A stretch of DNA of 16,776 nucleotides from JBFISM01 sp041608535 (GCA_041608535.1 JBFISM010000079.1:1-16776), one strand, 5' to 3'; numbered from the stretch's first letter, positions 6,660 to 15,551 are shown. The notes: generated by a model from the letters alone, not told the origin. Made by a program: numbers and translations.

Positions 6660-8164
6660 TCGCCGACCGCTCCTCGCAGCCATGGCGTACGACACCGGAT
6701 GTTCCGCAGGCGGCTCCGTTCGTGAACGGCGGCATCCTCCTCGGTGTACTCATGGCCGCCCTCCTCGTTGGGGCTGTTGCCGTGATCGACGTCTTTCTCG
6801 CCATCGGACTGATCGCAGCAGGGACGCTGTTCGTCGTCACCTTCATGAGGCCGCAGACTGCGGCGTACGTCTATCTGGCCCTCACGCCCCTGCTCGTCGG
6901 GATCAGTAGGGGCACGTTGCTCCCCGTCATTCGGCCCAGCGAGGGCATCCTCCTCGTCGTTGGATCCGCCTTGGTCGCCAGGTTCCTCGTACGTCTCCTG
7001 CAGGGAGAGCGGTTTGCGCCCACCTTCTCCCGCTTCGATGTGGCGTTCGGCGCAGTCGTCATGCTCGGATCCGTGATCTCACTCGGCTGGATGGCCGCCC
7101 GCGGGTTACGCCCCAGCCAGGACGACATCCTGCACGGCATGGCCTTTTGGAAATATTTGGCGCTATACATGGTGGTGCGGAGCAGCATCACCACGAAGGA
7201 GCAGGTCCGCCGGTGCGTTTGGATCGTGCTGGGGGTCTCGGCCGTGGTGGCGATCATCGGCGCGCTCCAAGCAAGCGGCGTCGGCGGTTTCGACTCGCTC
7301 GTGGCCAAGTACTACGCACCCAACGGCAACGTTCACCTCGCCGTGGCGAACCGGGGTACATCGACCATCGCACACTCGATCGCCATGGGCGACGTCATGG
7401 CGATGAGCCTGGCCCTTTCGCTGGCCGCATTGTTCCATGGCCACGGCCGGCGCTGGCTCACCTTGTCCTTGGCCGTTCTCTTCTTGATCGGCGGTGTCGG
7501 CTCCGGGCAGTTCTCCGGTGTGATCGCACTGGTTGTGGCCATCGTCACGGTCGGGATCCTGACCCGCCGGCTCGGCAAGCTCTATCTGGCCGCAGTGCCC
7601 TCGTTCGTGATCGTTTCGTTGCTGCTGGCTCCCGTCGTTTCGAGACGTCTCGGTGGATTCGGGGAGACCGAAGAGGGTCTGCCGCCGAGCTGGGTGGGCC
7701 GATGGGACAACCTGTCGGACCGGGTTTGGCCGAGGCTGATGGACGGGTCGCAGTACATCCTCGGCGTGCGCACCTCCCCGCGTATCCAGGCTTGGGAGGC
7801 GTGGCGGGACTACGTGTATATCGAGAGCGGCCACACCTGGCTGCTGTGGGTGGGCGGGATACCCTTGCTCTTGGCGTTCTTGTACTTCTCCTGGATCGCA
7901 CTGCGGGCTACGTCCCGTATCGCTCGGTCCCGCACGGACATGATCGGTGTCGTCGCCACCGGGGCCGCAACCGGAGCGGCGATCGTGTTCGTGCTGACTC
8001 TGCTCGACAACCATCTGACGCTGCGCGGAACCGCCGACCTGTGGTTCCCGCTGCTGGCACTCTCGTTCATCTCGTTACCACCACAACGAGCCGACGAGAA
8101 GGTGGCAGGGTCGACGACAGTTCGGGATGGTGGGAGGGGCCTCCATGTGGCGTCGGCGCCCTAG
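6656..8164 (+). CDS. O-antigen polymerase/ligase-family membrane protein (Wzy-like)
   Basis: 502 aa with about 11-12 hydrophobic segments. Features of the Wzy/WaaL (O-antigen ligase) family include the RGTSTIAHS segment (about 233-241) before a long helix, GSGQFSGVIAL (282-292), a large outside loop (about 327-390), and SGHTWLLWVGGIPLL (391-405), which matches the family's conserved C-terminal His-containing motif. It probably polymerises repeat units on the outer face of the membrane; ligation to another acceptor is the alternative. The start is the ATG overlapping the flippase stop. The frame is open for 317 codons upstream, but that part is antiparallel in meaning to the flippase and is not coding. 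It overlaps the next gene by 20 bp. Confidence 0.85.
   Translation: MIADRSSQPWRTTPDVPQAAPFVNGGILLGVLMAALLVGAVAVIDVFLAIGLIAAGTLFVVTFMRPQTAAYVYLALTPLLVGISRGTLLPVIRPSEGILLVVGSALVARFLVRLLQGERFAPTFSRFDVAFGAVVMLGSVISLGWMAARGLRPSQDDILHGMAFWKYLALYMVVRSSITTKEQVRRCVWIVLGVSAVVAIIGALQASGVGGFDSLVAKYYAPNGNVHLAVANRGTSTIAHSIAMGDVMAMSLALSLAALFHGHGRRWLTLSLAVLFLIGGVGSGQFSGVIALVVAIVTVGILTRRLGKLYLAAVPSFVIVSLLLAPVVSRRLGGFGETEEGLPPSWVGRWDNLSDRVWPRLMDGSQYILGVRTSPRIQAWEAWRDYVYIESGHTWLLWVGGIPLLLAFLYFSWIALRATSRIARSRTDMIGVVATGAATGAAIVFVLTLLDNHLTLRGTADLWFPLLALSFISLPPQRADEKVAGSTTVRDGGRGLHVASAP
8132..8139 (+). promoter_or_regulatory. Ribosome-binding site that sets the GT4 start
   Basis: GGGAGGGG sits 5 nt before the ATG at 8145. 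The ATG at 8127, six codons earlier in the same frame, has no such site. This favours 8145 as the start of the glycosyltransferase. Confidence 0.6.
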
Positions 8165-9368
8165 CAACCGGCAGAGCTCCACCCGCGTTCTCATCCTGCT
8201 CGAGAATCTGCCCCTCGAGCGGGACAATCGCGTCCGTCGCCAGTGCGCTTCACTCCTCGAGAACGGCTACGACGTCACCGTCGTGTGCCCTCGGCGGACC
8301 TGGCGGAGGCAGAAACCGGCTGATCCATCGGTCCGGGTGTATTCGTATCCGCGTCCCAACGATGCGTCGGGTGCTCTCGGGTATGTAGCCGAGTACGCCT
8401 ACTCCTTGCTCTCGACGGCTCTGATCGTTGCGTGGCTGGCGGCAACGCGCGGTTTCGACATCATCCAGGCATGCAACCCTCCGGACTTCTTCTGGCTCGT
8501 GGCGGCCCCATATCGACGGTTCGGCAAGCGCTATGTGTTCGACCACCACGACCTGTCACCCGAGCTGTTCTGCGGGAAGTTCGGACGAGGGGGAATGCTC
8601 TATCGGTTGCAGCTGTGGCTCGAGCGCATGGCAGTGAAGCTCGCCGATGCGGTGATCACCACCAATACCACGATGCAAGACATCGTCTCGACACGCACGG
8701 GCGTTGCGGCCGACCGGTTCGTCGTGGTGCGTAACGGGCCGCTCCTCGAGGACCTCGGCGGCAGCCCGCATCGGGACGAGTTGAAGGCCGGAAGGGAATG
8801 GCTGACGTGCTGGCACGGCGTCATGGGAGAACAAGATGGAGTCGACCTCGCCATCGAGGCGGCCGCCATCGTCGTCAACGAGCTGGGACGGCGCGACTGC
8901 ACGTTTGCCTTCATCGGGGACGGCGAGATGCGAGCGGATGTCGAGAGGCTCGCCGGCGAGCTGGGTGTCTCCGATTGGGTCGTCTTCCCGGGGTGGCTCG
9001 AATACACGGAGCTGTCCGAGTATCTGGCGACGGCCGATGTGGGACTGTCGCCGGATCCTCCGGGCCAGCACATGGACTGGTCGACGCCGATCAAGGCCAT
9101 CGAGTACATGGGTTTCGGCGTCCCCGTTGTGGGCTTCGACCGAGACGAACAAGTTGCATCGGTCGACGGAGGCGGGGTCTTCGTCTCCGGGGACTCTCCG
9201 GCGGCGCTGGCTGCCGAGATCGATCGGCTGCTCGATGACCCGGGTCGGCGCGAGCAGCTCGGGAAGAAAGGTCGAGAGCGAGTGGAGAACGGTTTGGCGT
9301 GGGACCACCAGGTGGTTCGCTACCTGGATCTGTACGCAGGGTTGGGCAACCGCGAGAGGAGGGGCTGA
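8145..9368 (+). CDS. GT4-family (GT-B fold) glycosyltransferase
   Basis: 407 aa, cytoplasmic or membrane-associated retaining glycosyltransferase that would add a sugar to the lipid-linked repeat unit. The N-terminal half shows RVLILLENLPLERDNRVRR (14-32), an FDHHDLSPELF segment (132-142) and a VVVRNGP linker (193-199). The donor-binding half shows HGVMGEQDGVD (224-234), FIGDGEMR (256-263) and STPIKAIEYMGFGVPVV (313-329), the family's nucleotide-sugar contact motif in its P-x-K-x-x-E-Y-M form. Donor and acceptor cannot be read from the sequence. It is the only glycosyltransferase in the window besides the initiating enzyme, so others must lie elsewhere unless the repeat unit is a disaccharide. 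Confidence 0.92.
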   Translation: MWRRRPSNRQSSTRVLILLENLPLERDNRVRRQCASLLENGYDVTVVCPRRTWRRQKPADPSVRVYSYPRPNDASGALGYVAEYAYSLLSTALIVAWLAATRGFDIIQACNPPDFFWLVAAPYRRFGKRYVFDHHDLSPELFCGKFGRGGMLYRLQLWLERMAVKLADAVITTNTTMQDIVSTRTGVAADRFVVVRNGPLLEDLGGSPHRDELKAGREWLTCWHGVMGEQDGVDLAIEAAAIVVNELGRRDCTFAFIGDGEMRADVERLAGELGVSDWVVFPGWLEYTELSEYLATADVGLSPDPPGQHMDWSTPIKAIEYMGFGVPVVGFDRDEQVASVDGGGVFVSGDSPAALAAEIDRLLDDPGRREQLGKKGRERVENGLAWDHQVVRYLDLYAGLGNRERRG

Positions 9369-9371
9369 CAG

Positions 9372-10070
9372 ATGGAGCGACGGTATGCGGAGCGACCGCC
9401 CGAACCGGACGTGCAGGATGCTGGTGCCGGGCGCCAGTCCGGATGGGGTGCAGCGGTCAAGCGTCTGATCGACATCGTCGGTGCGGCGCTCGGTTTGGCA
9501 CTGAGCGCACCGATCCTGGCCTTGTGTGCGCTGGCCATCCTGCGCGACGACGGACGACCGGTCGTCTATCGCGGGACCCGAGTGGGTAAGCACGGGCGTC
9601 GCTTTCAGCTGTACAAGTTGCGCACCATGGGGGTCGACACCGACGAAGCCCTGCACCGCACCTTCATCGCCAACGAATTGACGACGACCGATCACGACCC
9701 AGATCGTGCTGCCGTCTACAAGATCGAAGACGATCCCCGCTGGACCCGGGTTGGCTCGTTCCTGCGACGTACCAGTCTGGACGAGCTTCCTCAGCTGGTG
9801 AATGTCCTCAAAGGCGAGATGAGTTTGGTCGGACCTCGACCCGAGGTCGAGTATGCGATCCCGTACTACCAGCCGCACCATCATCGACGGTTTCGAGTCG
9901 TGCCGGGGATGACCGGCCTGTGGCAGGTGAGCGGGAGGTCGCAGCTCACCGTGATCGAGATGTTGGAGCTCGATGTCGAGTACGCCGACCGTTGGTCGAT
10001 TTGGTTGGATCTGAAGATCCTGATCCGTACGTTGCCTGCGGTGTTGCTGAGAAGGGGTGCCGAAGCGTGA
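9372..10070 (+). CDS. PglC-like monotopic phosphoglycosyl transferase (initiating sugar transferase)
   Basis: 232 aa, bacterial sugar transferase family (Pfam PF02397). It moves a sugar-1-phosphate from a UDP-sugar onto undecaprenyl phosphate, the first step of repeat-unit assembly. Visible signatures: the membrane-dipping helix KRLIDIVGAALGLALSAP (30-47), YRGTRVGKHGRRFQLYKLRTM (66-86, shown in part by FQLYKLRTM), TSLDELPQL with the catalytic Asp137-Glu138 dyad, GEMSLVGPRPE (148-158) and PGMTGLWQVSGRS (178-190). It has the short form, without the four extra TM helices of WbaP-type enzymes. A strong AGAGGAGGGG site (9355-9364) precedes the ATG, 3 nt after the previous gene. The stop overlaps the next start (GTGA). 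Confidence 0.95.
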   Translation: MERRYAERPPEPDVQDAGAGRQSGWGAAVKRLIDIVGAALGLALSAPILALCALAILRDDGRPVVYRGTRVGKHGRRFQLYKLRTMGVDTDEALHRTFIANELTTTDHDPDRAAVYKIEDDPRWTRVGSFLRRTSLDELPQLVNVLKGEMSLVGPRPEVEYAIPYYQPHHHRRFRVVPGMTGLWQVSGRSQLTVIEMLELDVEYADRWSIWLDLKILIRTLPAVLLRRGAEA

Positions 10071-12208
10071 CCGATGTCCATCACCAAACACTGCGCACGG
10101 CCATCGTCGGGTGTGGAGCCATTGCTCGCAGCCACGTGGCCGCGGTTGCCGACATCGAAGGTGTAGAAGTCTGTGCGGTGGCGGATCATGACCCCTCGAG
10201 TCGCGCTGCGATCGCCGCACTCGCCGGCGGGGTGCCGGCGTATGCCACCCTCGACGAGCTGCTGGCCATCGAGGCTCCCGACGCGGTGCATGTGCTGACG
10301 CCACCACCGAGCCACGCTCCCCTGGGAGTGACGGCACTCGAGGCGGGGGCACACGTCCTGATCGAGAAACCGATGGCCTTGAGTAGCGATGAGGCAGATG
10401 CGCTGCTCAAGGCGGGTGTCGCCGCCGATCGGTTGGTGGCGACCTGCCACAACATGCTGTTCAAGCCCGCAGTGGCGCAAGCTCTCGAGCTGGTCCGGGC
10501 CGGCCACATCGGGAGGGTCGTGCACGTGGTCACGTTTTGGGGCATCGCGGACGATTCCGGAACCTACTCGGGTGACCCCGGCTCACATTGGTCGTGGCGT
10601 CTCCCGGGCAGTTACTTCACGAACTTCCTTCCCCATACGATCAGCTTGCAGCAAGCGTTCCTTGGATCGGATCTCGAAGTTGGTGATGTCGTGATCGGTA
10701 CTGCGGAGAACGCATGGCGGTTCCCGACCGATCTCTCGGTCACTCTGCGCGGCGCCGCCGGATGGGGCACGATGACCGTGTCCACGTCCGTCCGGCCGGG
10801 GATGAAATTCGTCGAGGTGTACGGATCCGAGGGCGTCATCCGGGTCGACATGTCTCGCGAGATATGCGTCGTGCAGCGGCCGCGTCGTGTCCCCGGTCCG
10901 CTCGCCAAGGTCCTGTTCGGCATCGAGCACGGTCTCCAGCTCGTCAAGGGCACCGTGGTGAGCGCCGCGATGGTTGCGGGAGGGAAGTGGGGGTCGAATC
11001 CCGGGCTGGCCCCGCTGATCGCAGACTTCTACGAGGGCATCCGGAGGAACCAACAGCCCGTGGTCGACGGCGAGGCCGGGCGGTCCATGGTGTCGATCAT
11101 GGAGCGGATATGGGAGAACTCCGGCTCGGCCCTCGACGCAGAGAGCACGGACCGCCACATCGAGCCGGGACTGCTTGCTGCGGAGGCTACGGGCCGTGAA
11201 TCCGGCGATCTCGCCGGCACCCGTGTTCTCGTGACCGGAGCCACCGGCTTTCTCGGTTCGCACCTCGTGCGAGCGCTACGCAGCCGGGGGGCCGATGTCG
11301 CGGTGCTCGTGCGCAGTCGCAAGCGGCTGACCTTCGACATCGAGCAATCTGCAGCGGTCTTCGAAGGGGACCTGGCTGACCGGCGAGCAATAGATCGAGC
11401 GATGGCCGGCGCCCGTATCGTGTTTCACTGCGCTGCGGTGACGACGAACAAGGTGGGCTGGGATCAACACTACGAAGGCACGGTGGCGGCGACGGCGAAC
11501 CTCGCGGAGGCTGCTGCTGCAGCCGGCGTCGATCGATTCGTCCACGTCAGCTCGGTTGCCGTCTACGGGTTCGACAAATCCCACGATGGTCGTGCGATCG
11601 ATGAGTCGACACCTCTCGACACGGTCGACGACCCATGGTCTCCGTACGCCAGAGCAAAGGTGGAAGCCGAACACGTCGTGCGCCGTATCGAGCGCGAGCT
11701 CGGTCTACCCGTCGCCATCATCCGCCCCGGTATCCTCTATGGGCCCGGACGCCCCCTCAAGCCCGGGCTTGCCCGCATGGGCAACTGGTGGCTGTCGATC
11801 GGATCGGGGCGCAACGCGCTGCCCTTCACGTTCGTCGGTAACGCCGTTGATGCGATGGTGCGAGTCGCATCATCGCCGGAGGCAGCCGGCGAGGCGTTCA
11901 ACATCGTCGATGAGCCCCAGGCCGGGGTCGTCGACCTGTTGTCACGGGCCGATCCGGAGACACCTCGCCACATCGTCCCGTTCCCTACCGGGGTGGCGGA
12001 GGCGCTGGCGCGCCTCGACGAGCGACGTGTCGCACGGCGTGCGGGAGGCCGTCCGCTCCTGTCCGAGGCCGCAGTGCGGGGCCGCACCCGTGATATCCGC
12101 TACGACACCACCAAGGCGAAGCAGCTCCTCGGGTGGCGTGGCGATCCGGAGGCCGCCGCCACCGCAAGCACCACGACGCACCACCACGTGGTCGAGGGAG
12201 CACATTGA
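10067..12208 (+). CDS. Fusion of Gfo/Idh/MocA oxidoreductase and SDR-type NAD-dependent epimerase/dehydratase
   Basis: 713 aa in one uninterrupted frame. The first half (about 9-350) is a full Gfo/Idh/MocA protein: Rossmann motif IVGCGAIARSH (13-23), EKPMA (100-104), and FLPHTISL with the conserved His190. A linker (about 350-383) leads to an extended SDR: VLVTGATGFLGSHL (387-400), HVSSVAVYG (493-501) and the catalytic YARAK (Tyr527, Lys531), then IIRPGILYGPG (551-561). Both active sites look intact. It could carry out two sequential redox/epimerisation steps on one sugar nucleotide, such as oxidation followed by epimerisation or keto reduction. The start is the GTG overlapping the previous stop (GTGA), after a GAAGGGG site; the open frame back to 9920 is non-coding. 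Substrate unknown. Confidence 0.9.
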   Translation: MTDVHHQTLRTAIVGCGAIARSHVAAVADIEGVEVCAVADHDPSSRAAIAALAGGVPAYATLDELLAIEAPDAVHVLTPPPSHAPLGVTALEAGAHVLIEKPMALSSDEADALLKAGVAADRLVATCHNMLFKPAVAQALELVRAGHIGRVVHVVTFWGIADDSGTYSGDPGSHWSWRLPGSYFTNFLPHTISLQQAFLGSDLEVGDVVIGTAENAWRFPTDLSVTLRGAAGWGTMTVSTSVRPGMKFVEVYGSEGVIRVDMSREICVVQRPRRVPGPLAKVLFGIEHGLQLVKGTVVSAAMVAGGKWGSNPGLAPLIADFYEGIRRNQQPVVDGEAGRSMVSIMERIWENSGSALDAESTDRHIEPGLLAAEATGRESGDLAGTRVLVTGATGFLGSHLVRALRSRGADVAVLVRSRKRLTFDIEQSAAVFEGDLADRRAIDRAMAGARIVFHCAAVTTNKVGWDQHYEGTVAATANLAEAAAAAGVDRFVHVSSVAVYGFDKSHDGRAIDESTPLDTVDDPWSPYARAKVEAEHVVRRIERELGLPVAIIRPGILYGPGRPLKPGLARMGNWWLSIGSGRNALPFTFVGNAVDAMVRVASSPEAAGEAFNIVDEPQAGVVDLLSRADPETPRHIVPFPTGVAEALARLDERRVARRAGGRPLLSEAAVRGRTRDIRYDTTKAKQLLGWRGDPEAAATASTTTHHHVVEGAH
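12194..12200 (+). promoter_or_regulatory. Ribosome-binding site supporting a TTG start
   Basis: GAGGGAG lies 4 nt before TTG at 12205, which overlaps the fusion gene's stop as TTGA. This matches the ATGA/GTGA couplings elsewhere in the operon and supports the rare TTG start over the longer frame from 12133. Confidence 0.55.
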
Positions 12209-13794
12209 CAGGGACGCGGGCTCGAATCGTCGTCCGGTCAGCCCGCCACGAAGCGGAGCACCTGCGTCTCCTCGCCGACCTGGAGTTCTCGGTCGATGTG
12301 GAGGTGTCCGCACCGACAGGGCCGGCTGATGTGGGAGCCGCTGTCGTCGCCTTCGACGTCGCTGCCTCCGAGGTGAATGGCGTCGCCGAGGTGTCGGTCC
12401 CCGTGCTGGCGCACATCAGCCCGAGCTCGGGGCCGGTGAGGCCTTACAGGCTGACGTTCGCATCTTCCGATCTGCTCGATCCCAGACTGCGCGGGGCTCA
12501 ATTCGACATGGTGGCCACTCCCTGGGCTCCCGTGCCCCAAGAGGACGGCGATGTGGTGCTGGCACATGTCGACGGGGCACCGGTGTGGGTGCGCCGGGCC
12601 GGTGATCGCACCGTCGAGGTCGCCGGACTCCGTCCAGATTTCGACACCGTCGATGAGAAGTGGGAGCAGGAGGCCGAGCGACTGGTTGGCGCGATCCCCG
12701 CAATCCACTTCATCCGGTCCCGCGGCGGCCATTCCGACAGCCGGCGGTATCCCCAGCTCGCCTGCTTCATCGTGGACGATCCCAATCTCCACTGGCCGAG
12801 CTACGGTCATCTCCGCTACCGAGACCTGATCGAGCATGCTCGCCGGCGGGGGTTTCACGTATCGATTGCCACCATCCCTCTCGACGCACGCTTTCATCAC
12901 TCGGAAGTGGTCGAGCTGTTCCGCCGAAACCCGGACTCGCTGTCGCTCTCGATCCACGGGAACAACCACACCAAAGGGGAGTTTGCGACGCTCGACTCCG
13001 AGAGGCTGCTTCGATCCCTGGCCCAGTCGCTCCGGCGTATCCGGCGGTTCGAGCAGCGAACCGGGTTGGACGTCGACCGTGTCGTCGTACCACCACACGG
13101 TGCGCTGTCGCACGAGCTCGGGCCGGTCTGCGCACGTCTCGGCATCGAAGCCATCTCGGCATCGCCATGGGCGGTGGCCCCGGCACAACTCCGCTCCGGT
13201 GGGCGACTCGCCATGACCCCAACGGTGGGGATGCCCAACGGTGCGCCGATGCTGGTTCGCCGCCACATGGTTACCGAGCGAGCCTGGCTGCCGCTCCACG
13301 CCTTTCTCGACCAGCCGGCGGTCGTGTATCTCCACCACGAAGACGTCATGGACGGGCTCGACCTGATGGACGTCGCGGCGGACGAGATGGCGAGGCTGGC
13401 ACAGCTGCGTTGGTGCTCACTCGCCGAGATGAGCCGAGCCAGCTACACCCAGCGCACCGAGGGAGCCGTCAGCGTTGCGACGATGTTCTCGCCACGCATT
13501 CGATTTCGGGTCCCGGACGGAGTGGAGGCAGTGGTGGTGCGTCACGCCCTCATCGATGCGCCCGCAACGATCCGGATCTCCCATGCGGGAGCCGAGACAT
13601 CGACCGAGTTGGGGCTGGAGGTGGCGGTGCCGTCGGGAGAAATGGTCGACATCCTTCTCGAGAACCCGGATCGAGTCGATGCGGCAACCGTGCCGCCTCC
13701 CGACGAGAAGGTGTGGCCGATCGCCCGGCGCGTGATGACCGAATCGCGAGATAGGCTGCGTCCGCTGCTGTCGCGGGTGCGAACGGTCAGCTGA
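12205..13794 (+). CDS. NodB-like (polysaccharide deacetylase family) protein with extra N- and C-terminal domains
   Basis: 529 aa, about twice the size of a NodB domain. The middle part (about 185-410) has the expected motif order: CFIVDDPNL with Asp191-Asp192, SIHGNNHTKGE with metal-binding type His251 and His255, VVVPPHGALS (293-302), and VVYLHHEDV with His377. These match a metal-dependent carbohydrate deacetylase, though motif 3 (PPHG instead of RxPY) departs from the classical form. There is no signal peptide, so it may act in the cytoplasm on a sugar nucleotide or lipid-linked sugar. The N-terminal ~160 residues and the beta-rich C-terminus (about 425-490) are not recognised. Last gene of the operon; its stop overlaps the convergent adenylation gene by 8 bp. 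Confidence 0.72.
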   Translation: MTGTRARIVVRSARHEAEHLRLLADLEFSVDVEVSAPTGPADVGAAVVAFDVAASEVNGVAEVSVPVLAHISPSSGPVRPYRLTFASSDLLDPRLRGAQFDMVATPWAPVPQEDGDVVLAHVDGAPVWVRRAGDRTVEVAGLRPDFDTVDEKWEQEAERLVGAIPAIHFIRSRGGHSDSRRYPQLACFIVDDPNLHWPSYGHLRYRDLIEHARRRGFHVSIATIPLDARFHHSEVVELFRRNPDSLSLSIHGNNHTKGEFATLDSERLLRSLAQSLRRIRRFEQRTGLDVDRVVVPPHGALSHELGPVCARLGIEAISASPWAVAPAQLRSGGRLAMTPTVGMPNGAPMLVRRHMVTERAWLPLHAFLDQPAVVYLHHEDVMDGLDLMDVAADEMARLAQLRWCSLAEMSRASYTQRTEGAVSVATMFSPRIRFRVPDGVEAVVVRHALIDAPATIRISHAGAETSTELGLEVAVPSGEMVDILLENPDRVDAATVPPPDEKVWPIARRVMTESRDRLRPLLSRVRTVS

Positions 13795-13810
13795 CAGCCG
13801 GCTCCCGGCT
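13786..13810. terminator. Palindrome and short hairpin at the convergent gene ends
   Basis: GTCAGCTGAC (13786-13795) is a perfect palindrome containing both stop codons. Right next to it AGCCGG/CCGGCT (13796-13801 and 13805-13810) forms a 6-bp stem with a 3-nt loop. Together they could end transcription from the plus side. There is no U-tract, so this is tentative. Confidence 0.35.
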
Positions 13811-15388
13811 CTCCTCGAGAGCTGCGGCGAACCACTCGCGAATCGCCCTTCGATCGGCCTTTCCGTTCGGATTCACCGGTAGCTCCTCCACGATCTTCCA
13901 TTCCCGGGGAACCATGTACCGAGGCACGATGTCCGCCAGCTGTTTGCGTATCTCACGCACACCGAGCTCCTGGGCCGCGGGGTCGAGGACCAGCGCACAA
14001 CAGATGATCGGTCCTTCGCCGTCTCCGAGATCGACGGCTACGACCACGGCCATCCGCACAGCGTCCAAGCGATGGAACGCTGCCTCGATCTCGCCCAGCT
14101 CGATGCGGTGTCCGCGCGATTTGATCTGTTGATCGAAGCGGCCTACGAGGTAGAGCTGGCCGTCGGACTGGATACGGGCCAGGTCGCCGGTGAGGTACAG
14201 CCGGCCGCCGTCGGGACCGTACGGTACGAACGCTGCTGCCGTGCGTGCCCCATCCTCCCAATAGCCGTTGGTGAGGCCGGCACCGCTGATCGCCAGCTGG
14301 CCCGTCTCCCCACGGGCGACGGGTCTGAGCTCCTCATCGACGATGGTCAGCCCTTCCCCGGGGATCGCAACTCCGATCGAAACGCTCGTGAGATCGGGCT
14401 CGGGCACCTCGGGAACCGTGAGATAGCTGCTGGCGATTGTGGCTTCGGTGGGACCGTAGAGATTGGTGAACTCGATGTCCGGCAGGCGCAGCATCAGCTC
14501 CCGCAGAGTCGTGACCGGAATCGCTTCGCCGCACCACAGCAGGCGCCGCAGAGCAGGAAAACCGCCCTCTGCGACGGATCCGCTGGCGACCAGTTGTGTG
14601 AGCACGGTCGGAACCGAGAACCACTGCGTCAGTTCTCGCTCGTCGATGAACGCTGCGAGCTTCGGGGGGAGGAGGTTGAGCGATGCGTCGACGAGGTGGA
14701 GCTCGGCTCCGGCGCACAGCGTCCCGTAGATGTCGAACGTCGACAGGTCGAAGTGGAATGGGGCGTGTCCCGAGCAGCGGTCGTCCTCACCGATGTCGAA
14801 GTAGTCGATGGCCCAGTCGATGAAGTGCCGGACATTCGCATGCGTCACGGCGACACCCTTGGGCATACCGGTGGACCCCGAGGTGAAGAGAATGTGGGCC
14901 ACGGCGCCGGCGCCGACCGAGAGAGGTACGGGGTGCTCAGGTGCTGCTGCAATCTCGTCCGGACCGAAATCCGGCTCGACACCGAGACCTCGCTCGATCG
15001 TCCCGACGACCGGCGACCACTCCGGAAGCAAGTCGCGCACCTCCGAGAACAGGTTGGCGGCGGTGGGATCCACGATGGCGGCGGTCGGATTGGCCACCTT
15101 CATCATTCGGGCCAGCCGCTCCGCGGGGCTGGCGAGATCGACTGGCACATAGGCAGCGCCCGAGGCGAGACAGCCCAGGAAGGTCGCTACCGCCGACGCC
15201 GACTTCGGTACGAACACCGCCACGTGGTCGCCTTCCCGGACACCGGCCGCAGCGAGTGTGTTGCCGAGCCGGCGTGCCAGCGAGGCGAGTTCTCCGTAGC
15301 TGATCTTATGTTCGCCATCGACGATCGCCACCCGCCCGGGTGCCTCGTCTGCCGTCACCCAGAACCGTTCTGGGATCAATCCGTTCAT
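13787..15388 (-). CDS. Free-standing amino-acid adenylation enzyme (NRPS A-domain/DltA type)
   Basis: 533 aa, a complete ANL-superfamily adenylation domain with no condensation, carrier or thioesterase domain attached. It would activate a carboxylic acid with ATP and load it on a carrier protein. Core motifs are intact: A3 FTSGSTGMPKG (168-178), A5 NLYGPTEAT (309-317), A7 YLTGDLAR (398-405), A8 GRFDQQIKSRGHRIELGE (416-433) and A10 NPNGK with Lys510. In A4, FHFDLSTFD (211-219) keeps the Asp (214) that normally binds an alpha-amino group, which favours an amino acid substrate. Its AGGAGC site (15402-15397) is 8 nt before the ATG. The partner is surely the carrier protein encoded just upstream. 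No DltB-type transferase is visible in the window. Confidence 0.92.
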   Translation of the reverse strand: MNGLIPERFWVTADEAPGRVAIVDGEHKISYGELASLARRLGNTLAAAGVREGDHVAVFVPKSASAVATFLGCLASGAAYVPVDLASPAERLARMMKVANPTAAIVDPTAANLFSEVRDLLPEWSPVVGTIERGLGVEPDFGPDEIAAAPEHPVPLSVGAGAVAHILFTSGSTGMPKGVAVTHANVRHFIDWAIDYFDIGEDDRCSGHAPFHFDLSTFDIYGTLCAGAELHLVDASLNLLPPKLAAFIDERELTQWFSVPTVLTQLVASGSVAEGGFPALRRLLWCGEAIPVTTLRELMLRLPDIEFTNLYGPTEATIASSYLTVPEVPEPDLTSVSIGVAIPGEGLTIVDEELRPVARGETGQLAISGAGLTNGYWEDGARTAAAFVPYGPDGGRLYLTGDLARIQSDGQLYLVGRFDQQIKSRGHRIELGEIEAAFHRLDAVRMAVVVAVDLGDGEGPIICCALVLDPAAQELGVREIRKQLADIVPRYMVPREWKIVEELPVNPNGKADRRAIREWFAAALEESREPAVS

Positions 15389-15503
15389 GGTCGGTCGCTC
15401 CTGTCGCCGAGTCTCGTGATCGTGCGCTGCACCGATGTGCTTCGTCCCAGCTTCACATCCTGCGGCACATCATCTGGCCATCATTGGGTTCTGGAGTGCG
15501 CCT

Positions 15504-15540
15504 CGGGCTCACCCCGGCAACCTCCTCCGCAGGGAGCCCG
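15504..15540 (-). other. Stem-loop between carrier and adenylation genes
   Basis: CGGGCTC and GAGCCCG form a perfect 7-bp stem around a 23-nt loop, 12 nt after the carrier-protein stop. It may attenuate read-through into the adenylation gene or stabilise the mRNA of the carrier protein, which is usually needed in excess. The rest of the 163-bp spacer shows nothing else but the adenylation gene's ribosome-binding site. Confidence 0.35.
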
Positions 15541-15551
15541 GAACGTCATGT

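Noticed and set aside
8556..10352. 598-codon minus-strand open frame
   Set aside because: Antisense to the glycosyltransferase, phosphoglycosyl transferase and fusion genes; composition is typical of high-GC shadow frames.
15500..15545. Plus-strand resemblance to the core of actinobacterial SAM riboswitches (CCCCGGCAACC followed by a GC stem)
   Set aside because: The match is short, the flanking helices do not fit, and on that strand no gene follows: the next sequence is antisense to the carrier-protein gene.
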